Program-made: the position numbers and the translations under genes
From: Actinomycetaceae bacterium
Lineage (GTDB): Bacteria; Actinomycetota; Actinomycetes; Actinomycetales; Actinomycetaceae
Assembly (NCBI GenBank): GCA_030538185.1
Contig: JAUNUK010000003.1
Span: 46,125 to 110,124, forward strand
Length of the DNA stretch: 64,000 bases
Direction: 5' to 3'
In this document: positions 1-8,620 of the stretch, piece by piece
Layout: the number at the start of each line of letters is the position of its first letter
Position numbering within the stretch: the stretch's first letter is position 1
The notes under the pieces: model-generated
Told to the model about the DNA's origin: nothing
Seen by the model: the letters and a program-made list of their open reading frames with translations, nothing else
The model's database searches: none

Positions 1-141
1 CAACCAACCCTGCGCACCGGAACCGAAGCCGCCCTATCTGCAGTGTTAGCGTTCCTGGGTAAGTAATATCCGCATTGACCACCCAGGTCTGTGGCCTTGT
101 AAAACGGTGGCGAGGAAGCGGCAAGATAGCACCGCCGCGAC

Positions 142-837
142 ATGCATGCCTATACACTTGACCCCGTGGAGGCTGCCGTACTTTTTCGGATCGTTGATGT
201 CACAGGAGTAATAGCCAACGGGCTTTTGGGTGGGGCGCTTGCCCGCTCCAAGAACTTTGATGTGATTGGATTTTTGGCTTTGGGGATTGCCTCTGCCCTG
301 GGTGGTGGCATGATCCGCGATATGTTACTGGGGCAAGGCTTTCCTGTGGCGTTGACGGACCCTTGGTACCTATCCGGGGCGATAGCCTCCGCAACGCTCT
401 TGTATTTCATTAACATAGAGGGTCTGTGGTGGCACCGAGCCTTAGTCTTCGCTGATGTTTTGGTGCTGGGCTGTTGGTCAGCGACAGGCGCATCAAAGGC
501 CTTGACTGCCGGTTTGGGTTGGATTCCCGCCGTGTTTTTGGGCGTCATCACGGCGGTCGCAGGGGGAATGCTGCGCGATGTCTTGGTCAACCGCATGCCT
601 TCGATCTTTGGTGGCAACCCGCTGTATGCGACCTTTTCCATCCTGGCGGCAACGCAGATGGTCATCTTGCAATCCCAGGGGTACTACACCCTCGGCATGG
701 CATCAGCCATAGTATTGTGCGCTGTCTTTGGCCTGCTGGCCAGACGTTTCAAATGGATCCTCCCCAGGCCTTTCGGGGTCAATGTATCCATCAAGTTCCC
801 ACAGCAGTTCAAGAACCAAAAACCCAGCCAAGACTGA
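142..837 (+). CDS. TRIC-type channel / UPF0126 (YicG-like) membrane protein
   Basis: A 231-residue hydrophobic protein with about seven predicted membrane spans and the internally duplicated architecture of the TRIC/UPF0126 family. Each half carries the family's glycine-rich motif followed by R-D: GGGMIRD near residue 55 and GGMLRD near residue 140. Prokaryotic TRIC proteins conduct cations, and some YicG relatives have been linked to glycine transport; substrate here is not deducible. The ATG follows a weak ribosome site. The gene converges on the SGNH hydrolase and is separated from it by a strong hairpin. Family assignment is secure, function less so. Confidence 0.88.
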   Translation: MHAYTLDPVEAAVLFRIVDVTGVIANGLLGGALARSKNFDVIGFLALGIASALGGGMIRDMLLGQGFPVALTDPWYLSGAIASATLLYFINIEGLWWHRALVFADVLVLGCWSATGASKALTAGLGWIPAVFLGVITAVAGGMLRDVLVNRMPSIFGGNPLYATFSILAATQMVILQSQGYYTLGMASAIVLCAVFGLLARRFKWILPRPFGVNVSIKFPQQFKNQKPSQD

Positions 838-853
838 GCTGGTTGCAATAGAA

Positions 854-917
854 AAATACGTATAGAAGCCGGCCACGCCCTATATGACGCACCCGGCTCC
901 TATACGTATTTATTTTT
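854..917. terminator. Bidirectional hairpin terminator, copy A of a dispersed repeat
   Basis: Arms AAATACGTATAG (854-865) and CTATACGTATTT (900-911) pair perfectly, with an inner GCCGG/CCGGC stem (868-872 and 893-897), followed by ATTTTTC on the plus strand and an A-run on the other side. It lies between convergent genes, as expected of a shared terminator. A very similar hairpin is present at 28763-28821. Confidence 0.8.
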
Positions 918-952
918 CTAACTGCGGCACATGCTGGAACTCAGTTACAGTC

Positions 953-2083
953 CTAGCCCTGGTTGTTGATGTACTCCAAGAGTGCCTCTGCTGTGGCTGC
1001 CCACCCTTCGGGCTTGGGGTGCATGTACTCCAAGAACTTGTACCCCGAGGCCAGCGGCGGGCCCATCCAGGAATTTTCCTGCGAGGCTGCCATGTATGGG
1101 TCAAGGCCGTGTTCAATTCCGTCCTTCGCCCAATGTGCCTTCACATTGTCGACGAAGTGGAACACGGGGTTGTCAACCGTCCCCAGCGCCTGGTTTGCCA
1201 ATTGGACTGCTTGTCCTTGCGCCACGTCCCCCGCTGCCTGCAACTGTGTCATTGCTTGAGTGACGTGATACCAGCCTGCGGGCCCCTCTGGCAGTGTGTA
1301 GTCCTGGTCTTGACGCAGTAAATGCGGGTAAGACAACAGGTAAACCTGGGCTTTGGGCGCACGCTGATGGATGGCCAACAGGGCCGTGGTCGCATCAGCC
1401 TGCAGCTGCGTCAACTTCGCGCTGGCGGCATTCATCCAACGTTGGCAAGAATACGCCTCACGCAAAACCGGGCAAGACATCGTGATTTCGACAAAGTTGA
1501 TGTCATTTCCACCCATCGTCAAGAACACCATGTCTGTGTCGGGCGTCAAGGCATCGACCTGTGGGGCTACCATGAGGCGGCATTCGACGGTGGCGGTGTA
1601 CAGGTTGCCAGCCGGCGCAGGGGCTACGACCCGGTAGTCGTAGTACAGATCGGGTTGGTCCGTTGTGCCGCACAGATTCGCATCCATGGCACGCTGTTTG
1701 AAAGCCCCCGCCCTGTCAGGTGTGGAACGAGGAATCCAGTAACTTTTTGTCACTGAACGTTGCCACCCCAGGTTCTTAGGCGCAGTCAGGTCAGCCAAAA
1801 CCCCTCCACCGCAGGCAACGTTCGTATAACTGCTGGCATTCAAGGCATCGGCAACGCGCGAACCGTAGTTCAAATTCGAGCGCCCACAATCCATTGAATA
1901 GTATTCGGTCGCGCCATTCCCAGAAGAGTAGGAATCACCGAGTTGGACAATTTTTAGGGCTTCCGGCTGCGTCTGGGTGTCCGGGTTTGCTTGTGCAAGT
2001 GGAACAGCAAAAGCCCCCAAGGCTAAGGCAGAGAAAACTGCCACCAAGGGGGTAAAGACGCGAAGGGTTTTTCTACTTGACAT
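953..2083 (-). CDS. Secreted SGNH/GDSL-family hydrolase (lipase/esterase-like)
   Basis: A 376-residue exported protein. An N-terminal signal peptide (K/R-rich start, hydrophobic stretch, cut near AQA-N, residue ~32) precedes an SGNH fold. Block I is LGDSYSSGNG with the nucleophilic Ser, block III is GGND, and the C-terminal block V reads MHPKPEGW with the catalytic His. Relatives are secreted actinomycete lipases and esterases acting on acyl esters; the substrate is unknown. Extra cysteines in the mid-region suggest disulfides, fitting an extracellular enzyme. Transcribed alone, converging on the TRIC gene. Confidence 0.9.
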   Translation of the reverse strand: MSSRKTLRVFTPLVAVFSALALGAFAVPLAQANPDTQTQPEALKIVQLGDSYSSGNGATEYYSMDCGRSNLNYGSRVADALNASSYTNVACGGGVLADLTAPKNLGWQRSVTKSYWIPRSTPDRAGAFKQRAMDANLCGTTDQPDLYYDYRVVAPAPAGNLYTATVECRLMVAPQVDALTPDTDMVFLTMGGNDINFVEITMSCPVLREAYSCQRWMNAASAKLTQLQADATTALLAIHQRAPKAQVYLLSYPHLLRQDQDYTLPEGPAGWYHVTQAMTQLQAAGDVAQGQAVQLANQALGTVDNPVFHFVDNVKAHWAKDGIEHGLDPYMAASQENSWMGPPLASGYKFLEYMHPKPEGWAATAEALLEYINNQG

Positions 2084-2322
2084 GGTTTCCTCTCACCACG
2101 ACGCACATTATTTTCGCTGATTTGCGAGGGCGGACAGATGTCCATGCACAAGATTGCTTTTAGACCCAGCTCAATAAATGAGCACCCGCCCTTGTGAATC
2201 GTAACACTCCCTCATTGTTTTTTGGGCGTGTCGAGGCATAAAAAAGCGATAAATTCTTAACTGCAATCCCGCTGGTCAAGCACCTGATTACGCCTTAGTG
2301 AAAGAGGTAATGCGGAAAATCC

Positions 2323-2610
2323 TCAGCTGCCTACAGGACGCCCTGGGCGTCGTGGCGCTGCGGTGCCACTGGGCAGGCGCCCGGCTTTGTGCAGCGCATC
2401 GCGCAGCAGGACCTCTATCTGCGCATTGGCCGACCGCAAGTCATCGGCCGCCCACTTCGCCAAGGCTGCATGCACCCCCGGGTCCAGCCGCAACAAGATC
2501 TGCTTACGTTGCGGCCTATCAGTTTGCGTCTTCATTTCCGAGGGCGGGGGCGCTTCCTCATCTGGAACAGCCCCTTGCGTGCCGTCCTCGGCAATGTTTT
2601 TTCTGCTCAC
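2323..2610 (-). CDS. Ribbon-helix-helix (Arc/HicB-like) small protein
   Basis: A 95-residue protein. Residues ~35-75 (QILLRLDPGVHAALAKWA, then RSANAQIEVLLRDAL) match the RHH fold found in Arc-type repressors and antitoxins. The first ~30 residues are a disordered acidic tail containing the dispersed peptide KNIAEDG. It starts 7 nt after the SPFH stop, so the two genes are probably co-transcribed; no toxin partner is present. The GTG start is uncertain: an ATG at 2532 just before the RHH domain would give a protein without the tail. Small RHH genes next to SPFH genes recur in actinobacteria, but their role is not established. Confidence 0.75.
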   Translation of the reverse strand: MSRKNIAEDGTQGAVPDEEAPPPSEMKTQTDRPQRKQILLRLDPGVHAALAKWAADDLRSANAQIEVLLRDALHKAGRLPSGTAAPRRPGRPVGS

Positions 2611-2617
2611 GATGGGC

Positions 2618-3616
2618 CTAAGCGTATAGCGAACCCGTGTTCACAACCGGGGTCGCCCGCGACTCTGAACACAGGACTACCAGCAGATTTGAAACCATCT
2701 GAGCCTTGCGTTCATCATCCAGGGCAACAATGTTTTCGGCCTCAAGACGTTCGAGGGCGTTGTCGACCATGGTGACCGCCCCTTCCACAATCAGCGAGCG
2801 GGCGGACAAAATCGCGGAAGCCTGCTGGCGTTGCAACATGGCCTGAGCGATTTCAGGAGCGTACGCAAGAGCGGAAATGCGGACCTCGATGATGTCCACG
2901 CCGGCATCTATGACGCGTTCAGTCACCTGGAGGGCAAGTTCTTGGGAAACCAGGGCGGTGGAGCCTCGCAGAGACATGGGTTCAACAGCGTTGGTACCAC
3001 CTTGGATTTCTGGTTTGACCTGCGAGGGCAGCAAGTCCTTAGCGCCCTGGGCTTCTTGGGTGTCATAGGGGTAGAGGCCTGCGACGTGGCGAAGTGCGGC
3101 CTCGGACTGTGTTTTGACGAACTCTTCGTAGTTTTCGACCGCGAAGGTTGCCTTGGCGGTGTCGCGCACCTGCCAGACCACAATCGCAGCGATGTTGATC
3201 GGGTTACCGTTTAGGTCGTTGACCTTCAACTGGCCAGTTTCAAAGTTGCGGACCTTGACCGAGACCTTCTTGCGTGTCGACAGCGGGGTGACCGTAGACA
3301 AACCCGTGCGTCTGATCGTGCCTGTGTAGTTACCAAAGAACTGGACGACTGCGGTTTGGCCAGGATTGACCAAGACAACCATGCTGAAGGTAATGAAAGA
3401 GGCAAGGAAGGCAATAATGCCGATGGTCAGCAAGAAACCGCCTGCTGGCTGGGCAGCCTCGAGGCGGATGCCACCGAGAACGGTCAAGACTGATCCTCCA
3501 AACATCAAGGCCAGGGACGCCACGACAATCAGCACGGCACTTGGAGAGCCTCCACCTTTAGAAGGGATTTCCGTGATGTTCACACCTTTGTTGGCCTGGC
3601 CTGTATTCGTGTCCAT
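2618..3616 (-). CDS. SPFH/band-7 domain membrane protein
   Basis: A 332-residue protein with two N-terminal membrane segments (residues ~25-50 and ~58-85) followed by an SPFH (stomatin/prohibitin/flotillin/HflK) domain beginning at VNPGQTAVVQFFGNY. The downstream helical part contains the EAALRHVAGLYPYD and VDIIEVRISALAYAPEIA blocks typical of slipin-like members. Such proteins oligomerise and organise membrane microdomains or modulate proteases. No NfeD partner is adjacent; the companion is the RHH gene immediately downstream. Transcription probably starts in 3617-3730, which has an AT-rich palindrome. Confidence 0.88.
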   Translation of the reverse strand: MDTNTGQANKGVNITEIPSKGGGSPSAVLIVVASLALMFGGSVLTVLGGIRLEAAQPAGGFLLTIGIIAFLASFITFSMVVLVNPGQTAVVQFFGNYTGTIRRTGLSTVTPLSTRKKVSVKVRNFETGQLKVNDLNGNPINIAAIVVWQVRDTAKATFAVENYEEFVKTQSEAALRHVAGLYPYDTQEAQGAKDLLPSQVKPEIQGGTNAVEPMSLRGSTALVSQELALQVTERVIDAGVDIIEVRISALAYAPEIAQAMLQRQQASAILSARSLIVEGAVTMVDNALERLEAENIVALDDERKAQMVSNLLVVLCSESRATPVVNTGSLYA

Positions 3617-3694
3617 ATCAGTTCCTTACGTGTGTGGGACGGCTGTGGGTCTTGGTTGATGACTGTGGTCGCCGCGCTTCCTTATAGCGAAACC

Positions 3695-3709
3695 ATATCA
3701 ATCTGATAT
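3695..3709. promoter_or_regulatory. Small palindrome upstream of the SPFH gene
   Basis: ATATCA-ATC-TGATAT is a perfect 6-bp inverted repeat with a 3-nt spacer, about 80 bp upstream of the SPFH start and beyond the toxin-antitoxin stop. It could be an operator, possibly for the RHH protein, but short palindromes are common in AT-rich spacers. Confidence 0.3.
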
Positions 3710-3827
3710 CACATTAAGCAAGTTTTTGCTGTGGCTTGCTGGCCGCACCTTTGGTCATGGCTAGACGATGCAGGCAACCTCACACCCATGACCATCACCC
3801 ACCACCCCTCACCAAAGCGCCTCTCTA

Positions 3828-4127
3828 TCAGGCGACAGCGTGGACAGAGAAGCGCAAGTTCAATGCATTGGCCACTTTCAAGATTGTTGACCATGTGGGA
3901 TTGCCATCCGCAGACAGCGCCTTATAAAGACCATCACGACTCATTCCAGTTCTACGTGCCAGTTCACTCATGTTGCCACTACGGGCAATAGCCCCCAGCG
4001 CACGTGGCAGCGCAGTGGGATCCTCGGTCGATTCTTCCAAGGCAATCTCGAGATACCCGGCCACATCTTCCATGTCCTTCAGGTAATCCGCTACATCAAA
4101 CTGTTTATAGCCAGCCTTATTTTCCAC
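3828..4127 (-). CDS. HigA-like antitoxin (addiction module antidote, XRE-type HTH)
   Basis: About 99 residues, starting at GTG 4127, which has a GAGG ribosome site 9 nt upstream and overlaps the toxin 3' end by 11 nt. Earlier in-frame starts would only add translated toxin sequence. The N-terminus (FDVADYLKD... AGYLEIALEE) and HTH region (ARSGNMSELARRTGMSRDGLYKALS... NPTWSTILKVANALNLRF) are characteristic of the COG3636 antidote family, which binds the toxin and represses the operon. The order toxin-then-antitoxin is that of higBA-type loci. Confidence 0.88.
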   Translation of the reverse strand: MENKAGYKQFDVADYLKDMEDVAGYLEIALEESTEDPTALPRALGAIARSGNMSELARRTGMSRDGLYKALSADGNPTWSTILKVANALNLRFSVHAVA

Positions 4128-4437
4128 CGAGCCCACCCTCACTTCGTTTCCATTCCAAGGCCAATTGCTTAGCGGTGTTGATATCACGCACCTGCGTCGA
4201 CTTATCCCCGCCAATCAAAAGCAAGACCATGCGCTTTCCATCTTTCAGGAAATAGAGTCGATACCCCGGCCCGTGGGTAAAACGCAGTTCATAGACCCCG
4301 GAACCAACAGCTTTAACGTCACCCAAATTTCCCGTCCTCATGCGGTCGATGCGGGCCAATATCCGCAGCCTGCCTTGTCGATCTTTGAGGTGATTGAGCC
4401 AATCTTCAAAGATCGGTGTCATCAAAACATCAACCAC
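4117..4437 (-). CDS. RelE/ParE-superfamily toxin (HigB-like addiction module killer)
   Basis: A 106-residue protein of the 'addiction module killer' family. Characteristic segments are FEDWLNHLKDRQGRLRILAR, GNLGDVKAVGSGVYELRF and the C-terminal GYRLYFLKDGKRMVLLLIGGDK followed by DINTAKQLA. Members are usually ribosome-dependent mRNA interferases. The start may be M1 or M6 (MTPIFEDW). It heads a two-gene operon whose antitoxin overlaps its 3' end. The module appears intact. Confidence 0.9.
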   Translation of the reverse strand: MVDVLMTPIFEDWLNHLKDRQGRLRILARIDRMRTGNLGDVKAVGSGVYELRFTHGPGYRLYFLKDGKRMVLLLIGGDKSTQVRDINTAKQLALEWKRSEGGLGGK

Positions 4438-4612
4438 TTGTATAACCTATCTGACAGTTTTCATTCACACAAGACTTCAGCTGAGGCTTCGCCGCTCGAA
4501 GTGTTTTTCAATACTGACACGGCCATATGTGAGCCGTGGGGTACTTCCAGTAATCTGTGGATAACTTTTCTCATAGGCAGACTCCCCACAGATCGCACGC
4601 ACAAAAATTTCC

Positions 4613-4642
4613 TTGACCTTGTTGAGGGTGCTGCTTTACGCT
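4613..4642 (+). promoter_or_regulatory. Predicted promoter of the ABC-F gene
   Basis: A TTGACC -35 hexamer (4613-4618) is separated by 18 nt from TACGCT (4637-4642). Initiation near 4649 would leave a leader of about 85 nt before the likely ATG at 4734, with a hairpin inside it. Confidence 0.5.
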
Positions 4643-4672
4643 GGGGGCATGAGAATGTGAGTTTCTGGCCCT

Positions 4673-4704
4673 CCCCTTGCGACTGTGCTCAGCGCGGCAA
4701 GGGG
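4673..4704 (+). promoter_or_regulatory. Leader hairpin upstream of ABC-F, possible attenuator
   Basis: CCCCTTGC (4673-4680) pairs perfectly with GCAAGGGG (4697-4704), leaving a 16-nt loop, in the predicted 5' leader of the ABC-F gene. Antibiotic-responsive ABC-F genes are often controlled by attenuation in such leaders, but I see no clear leader peptide or U-tract, so the role is a guess. Confidence 0.35.
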
Positions 4705-4733
4705 TCATCCTTGAACAGAAACCCACACAACCC

Positions 4734-6491
4734 ATGCGCCACACACGCAACCTTCTTTCCCCAGACTCCCCTGCAACAGGCGTTCACCTGCGCCTCGAGG
4801 GCCTATCCTTTGCCTACGCTGAACGCCGAGTACTCAGCGACATCACCTTCACCGTTGACGCACGTCAACGCTTAGGTCTGATCGGCGAAAACGGTTGCGG
4901 CAAAACGACATTGCTGCGCCTGATCGCAGACGTGCTGACCCCCAGCAAGGGAACGGTTCTTGTGCATTCGCCCTCGGCAATAAAGCCACGAATCGGCCTG
5001 CTTCACCAAGAACCTCCTTTCAGCCCAGACCAGACCATCACGCAAGCCTTAGAAGACGCCACTACTCCGGTGCGTCAAGCGGCTGCGAACCTGGATGAAA
5101 CTGCACAAGGCATAGCCCGCAACCCCGATGACCCGCAGGCGCTTCAAGCCTACGCAAACGCCTTGGAACAGGCAGAACGCCTGGATGTATGGGGTATTGA
5201 TGCGCGCGTATCCGCAATGCTGGACGGCCTTGGGCTGGACGTGTTTGACCGCGCGCGCCCCACGGGCACCTTGTCTGGTGGGCAGCGCGCACGTTTGGCC
5301 CTGGCATGGCTGCTGCTCAACGCCCCCGATATTTTATTGCTGGACGAGCCGACGAACCACCTAGATGCCCAGGCCACAGCCTTCCTGGTGGACCTTCTGC
5401 GCACTTGGAAAGGCCCAGTAATTGTTGCCAGCCACGACCGTGCCTTTATGGACGAGGCCCTGACGACGCTTATAGATTTAGATCCTTGCCCCCTGCCACA
5501 CGCCCTGACCTGCGATTTGTTGCAAGACGGCACTGGCAGCGGTATTGGCGTCACGCGTTTTAGCGGAAACTACAGCGACTACCTGCGTCAGCAAGCGCGC
5601 GGCCAGCAGCGCTGGCATACCTTGTATCGCGAGGAACAAGAGGAACTAAAGCGTCTGCGCACGCAGGTTCAAGATTCGCATGTGGTTGGGCACGCGGATT
5701 GGAAGCCTCGCACCGAAGGAGGCATGGCCACAAAGTTTTACGCCGACCGCAACGCCCGTGTCGTGACAAGGCGCGTCAAAGACGCCGAGCGGCGCCTAGC
5801 AGATTTGGAACGCACCCAGATCCGCAAACCACCTGCGCCTTTGTCGTTTAGTGGACTTATGCCCGTCCTGCGCCCACCCAAGGTTCCGGGCACAATCGCC
5901 ATCTCGAAGGCGTATATAGAGTCCAGGCTTGCCCCCACAAGTTTCACCATTTCCGAGGGCGAAAAGTTGTTGATCACCGGCGAGAACGGCTGTGGCAAAT
6001 CGAGCCTTTTAGCAGCCATTGCCGGTGAACTTCCCTTGACCAGTGGAAGCATCACTATCGGCAGCGGCCTGCGGGTCGCTTTGCTGCATCAAAACCTGGA
6101 AAACCTGGGAGACCTTGATGGAGCGGATGCGGGCCTGAGCGTCGAGGCCACCTACCGCAATACTGTGGGAACATCGGTGGCTGAAACAATACCCCTGGGC
6201 TCTTTTGGGCTCATTGCCCCACGTGATGTTAATCGGCGCACTGAAACCTTGAGCACGGGTCAGCGTCGGCGTCTTGCCTTAGCAGTTGTATTGGCGAAGC
6301 AACCGGATGTCTTGCTATTGGATGAACCGACGAACCATTTTTCCTTGAGCCTGGTCACAGCCCTGGAAGAAGCAATCCCGTCGTTCCCCGGAACGGTTAT
6401 TGTCGCCTCGCATGACAGGTGGCTGCGTAAAAACTGGGGTGCTGCAGTCCTGGAACTGCCCGCCCTCGGAAATGAGAAAAGCGGGAGCTAA
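4734..6491 (+). CDS. ABC-F family ATPase, antibiotic-resistance-like
   Basis: A soluble protein with two ATP-binding cassettes and no membrane domain. Cassette 1 has GENGCGKTT, signature LSGGQRAR and Walker B LLLDEPTNHLD. The inter-domain linker is helical, rich in R/E/Q. Cassette 2 has GENGCGKSS, LSTGQRRR and LLLDEPTNHFSLSLV. ABC-F proteins bind the ribosomal E-site and rescue translation or protect it from antibiotics; the NH-x-S-L-x-L-V ending of cassette 2 recalls the macrolide-type group (TlrC, SrmB, OleB), which is suggestive only. The likely start is ATG 4734 (585 residues); an ORF open from 4677 would add a non-conserved extension. Confidence 0.88.
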   Translation: MRHTRNLLSPDSPATGVHLRLEGLSFAYAERRVLSDITFTVDARQRLGLIGENGCGKTTLLRLIADVLTPSKGTVLVHSPSAIKPRIGLLHQEPPFSPDQTITQALEDATTPVRQAAANLDETAQGIARNPDDPQALQAYANALEQAERLDVWGIDARVSAMLDGLGLDVFDRARPTGTLSGGQRARLALAWLLLNAPDILLLDEPTNHLDAQATAFLVDLLRTWKGPVIVASHDRAFMDEALTTLIDLDPCPLPHALTCDLLQDGTGSGIGVTRFSGNYSDYLRQQARGQQRWHTLYREEQEELKRLRTQVQDSHVVGHADWKPRTEGGMATKFYADRNARVVTRRVKDAERRLADLERTQIRKPPAPLSFSGLMPVLRPPKVPGTIAISKAYIESRLAPTSFTISEGEKLLITGENGCGKSSLLAAIAGELPLTSGSITIGSGLRVALLHQNLENLGDLDGADAGLSVEATYRNTVGTSVAETIPLGSFGLIAPRDVNRRTETLSTGQRRRLALAVVLAKQPDVLLLDEPTNHFSLSLVTALEEAIPSFPGTVIVASHDRWLRKNWGAAVLELPALGNEKSGS

Positions 6492-6497
6492 GAAATG

Positions 6498-6570
6498 TGC
6501 CCCCGATAGGATTCGAACCTACGACACCCACTTTAGGAGAGTGGTGCTCTATCCCCTGAGCTACGAGGGC
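6498..6570 (-). tRNA. tRNA-Arg (anticodon CCT)
   Basis: The complement strand folds as a cloverleaf: 7-bp acceptor stem GCCCTCG/CGGGGGC with one G-T pair, D-arm TAGCTCAGGGGATAGAGCA, anticodon stem CCACT/AGTGG with loop CTCCTAA (anticodon CCT), and T-arm with GGTTCGAATCC. The 3' CCA is not encoded. It sits just after the ABC-F stop codon, in antisense orientation to it. Confidence 0.95.
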
Positions 6571-6695
6571 ATGTGCCTTGTGCGCCCACCGATGTGCAAA
6601 CCGATGCGTGCGAAAGCAACCTAGCAATCATAACCGCGCCACAAGCTTGGCCCAAACCGGGTGCGCTCTACATCTGCGTGAGTGTATCGGTGTGG

Positions 6696-7622
6696 TTAGC
6701 GGCGGGCCCAGGCTTCGGTTGGATCCAGGCCCTCATCGATCCTGCGGGAAGGAACCACCATCACAGGGCAGGTCGAGTGATTCAAAACTGCCTGAGACGT
6801 CGAGCCCAGCAGCAGACCAGCAAAACCGCCGCGCCCTCGAGTTCCCACAACCAACAAGTCCACAGCAGTAGAAAACTCTGCCAGCAGGGCCGCTGGATTA
6901 CCGTCCAAGGCGTGCCGGGCAACCTTCATACCCGAATCACCGAGTTCCTGATCGACAATCGAATCCAAGGCACGTTGCACATCCTTCAAGACATTGTCGC
7001 GATCCACGGTGGTTGGAAGCCAAGTCATCATCCCCACACCCGTTGACAAGGTCACCGCAGAGATTGCGGTCAAGCTCGCATCCCACAATTTAGCTTCGCC
7101 AATTGCGTGCGAGAGGGCAGAGGAACCCGGAATGGAGGAATCCAAGCCCACAACTATGCGCTCAACCGGCGTGAACTGTGAACCGCCCGCATGGCGTGGC
7201 ACCACAACGACGGGACAGTGAGCATGGGCAGGCAATGCGGCAGACACTGACCCCAATAGGCGCTCTGCAATGCCGGCATTGGTGTGATTACCAACCACAA
7301 CTAATGCGGCTTCTTTGGACAACTCCACCAGGATGCCCGCAGGATCTCCCGGATGCAGCGACTCGTTGCACTCAACCCCCATCGCCGCTGCACGCGCATG
7401 CGCGTCATCAATAACTGATTGGGCGCCTTCGCGGATAACCGAGTCATCCAAGGTGACATAGCCACCGTCCAACGAAGAAGCCGTGAAAGAAGGCAGAGAG
7501 TACGCGCAGATCAAGTGGATTGACATGCCGGCTTGTTTCGCCCTGGCCAAAGCCCAGTCCAAGGCACCAACGCTTTCTGGGGATCCGTCTACGCCAACCA
7601 GGATTACATTCTTAGATGTCAT
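6696..7622 (-). CDS. Universal stress protein with two UspA domains
   Basis: A 308-residue tandem UspA protein. Domain 1 begins NVILVGVDGSPES and contains the ATP-binding block VVGNHTNAG...LLGS; domain 2 begins RIVVGLDSS and contains VVGTRGRGG...LLGSTS, so both halves keep the G-2x-G-9x-G(S/T) motif of nucleotide-binding USPs. Start chosen at 7622, preceded by GGAGGG; an upstream in-frame extension to 7709 lacks a ribosome site and conservation. Two-domain USPs are typical of actinobacteria and are usually induced in dormancy or stress. Monocistronic. Confidence 0.92.
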   Translation of the reverse strand: MTSKNVILVGVDGSPESVGALDWALARAKQAGMSIHLICAYSLPSFTASSLDGGYVTLDDSVIREGAQSVIDDAHARAAAMGVECNESLHPGDPAGILVELSKEAALVVVGNHTNAGIAERLLGSVSAALPAHAHCPVVVVPRHAGGSQFTPVERIVVGLDSSIPGSSALSHAIGEAKLWDASLTAISAVTLSTGVGMMTWLPTTVDRDNVLKDVQRALDSIVDQELGDSGMKVARHALDGNPAALLAEFSTAVDLLVVGTRGRGGFAGLLLGSTSQAVLNHSTCPVMVVPSRRIDEGLDPTEAWARR

Positions 7623-7686
7623 GGATTTTCCCTCCGTTAACAAAACTATACCGTCCGCACTGCACAGTGGACCGATACAGGGGGCA

Positions 7687-7723
7687 GAAAAAACGGATGC
7701 CTGGGCCAAAACCCAGGCATCCG
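7687..7723 (-). terminator. Rho-independent terminator of the NlpC/P60 gene
   Basis: CGGATGCCTGGG (7694-7705) and CCCAGGCATCCG (7712-7723) form a perfect 12-bp stem with a 6-nt loop. The A-run at 7688-7693 gives a U-tract on the minus strand, just after the NlpC stop. Confidence 0.9.
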
Positions 7724-7741
7724 GACACTATATGAAAAACT

Positions 7742-8545
7742 CTATTCCGCAACCCTAACGTAGGAAGGGTTGCCGTAGATCGGCACAACCTTCACGGATT
7801 CTCCGGGACGAGGAGAGTGGATCATCTGGCCGTCGCCAGCATAGATGCCGACGTGCGAGCCGTAGGCGACGATGTCGCCAACTTGGGCTTCACCGGCCGA
7901 AACCTTGGTACCGGCGTTTCCTTGTGCCCAAGATGTGCGGGGCAAGTTCACGCCCATTTGGCCATAGACATAGCCCACAAAACCGGAGCAATCAAAGCCA
8001 CCTGGGGTAGTTCCACCGTAGCGGTAAGGAACTCCTTGGTAGCGCATGGCCACATCCAGGACCGAACCACCTTCAACAGAAGAACCACCTGTAGCGGCTG
8101 CGGCTGCAGCACCTGTTGCAGGGGCTGAAGACAGGGCGGCTACGCTAGGCGTGTCGTTCGTGGGCGTTGCTGCACGGGTACCGGTACGTGATGTCTGGGT
8201 CGAAGCCACGACAGCAGGTTCTTCCTGTGTGACCGTGACAGAGATTTCATCTGCTGCCCACTGCGTATCGGGCGTCGTAACAACAGGGTTAGAGGCTGCA
8301 GCTACGCGCAGGTCACCCGTGGTGACTGTAATGTTTGCCGGTTGGCTGGCTGCCTCTTCAACGGTTCTCTCAGGGGATGCCATAGCTGTTGACGCTGCGG
8401 CGATAGTCATAATCACGCCGGTCGTCGCCAAAGAAGCGGCTCCCTTTACTGCATCAACCGAGGCTACAGACTGGGCCAAGGAGGTCAATGGTGTGCTTGG
8501 ACGGCACGCCATGCGGTGTCTTGCCCGTTTCGTAGACTTCGTCAC
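7742..8545 (-). CDS. Secreted NlpC/P60-family peptidoglycan endopeptidase
   Basis: A 267-residue protein. The basic N-terminus and hydrophobic stretch at about residues 37-57 look like a signal or anchor. A Thr/Ala/Ser-rich linker (~60-155) leads to a C-terminal NlpC/P60 domain with catalytic Cys in FDCSGFVGYVY, first His in YGSHVGIY and third polar residue in MIHSPRPG. It would cleave stem peptides of peptidoglycan outside the cell during growth or division. No LysM or SH3 wall-binding domain is present. A single gene with its own terminator; a GTCAC palindrome lies about 75 bp upstream. Confidence 0.9.
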   Translation of the reverse strand: MTKSTKRARHRMACRPSTPLTSLAQSVASVDAVKGAASLATTGVIMTIAAASTAMASPERTVEEAASQPANITVTTGDLRVAAASNPVVTTPDTQWAADEISVTVTQEEPAVVASTQTSRTGTRAATPTNDTPSVAALSSAPATGAAAAAATGGSSVEGGSVLDVAMRYQGVPYRYGGTTPGGFDCSGFVGYVYGQMGVNLPRTSWAQGNAGTKVSAGEAQVGDIVAYGSHVGIYAGDGQMIHSPRPGESVKVVPIYGNPSYVRVAE

Positions 8546-8620
8546 TCGGGATCTCTCTTTCGTTCAATCGTTATGACCTAAGCGAGACTACCCCAAATGA
8601 AATACAAATGTCACGTTTTG

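Noticed and set aside
150..665. Long open frame antisense to the TRIC gene
   Set aside because: Composition and lack of ribosome site mark it as a shadow of the membrane protein's codon bias.
4556..4564. Perfect DnaA-box TTATCCACA (complement), with another at 37528-37536 and a near match at ~47511
   Set aside because: Isolated sites far apart with no dnaA, dnaN or AT-rich unwinding region; not evidence of an origin here.
5949..5965. Motif-like TTTCCGAGGGCG in the ABC-F gene
   Set aside because: It encodes the conserved S-E-G-E of the ABC fold, so protein constraint explains it; not counted among strict copies.
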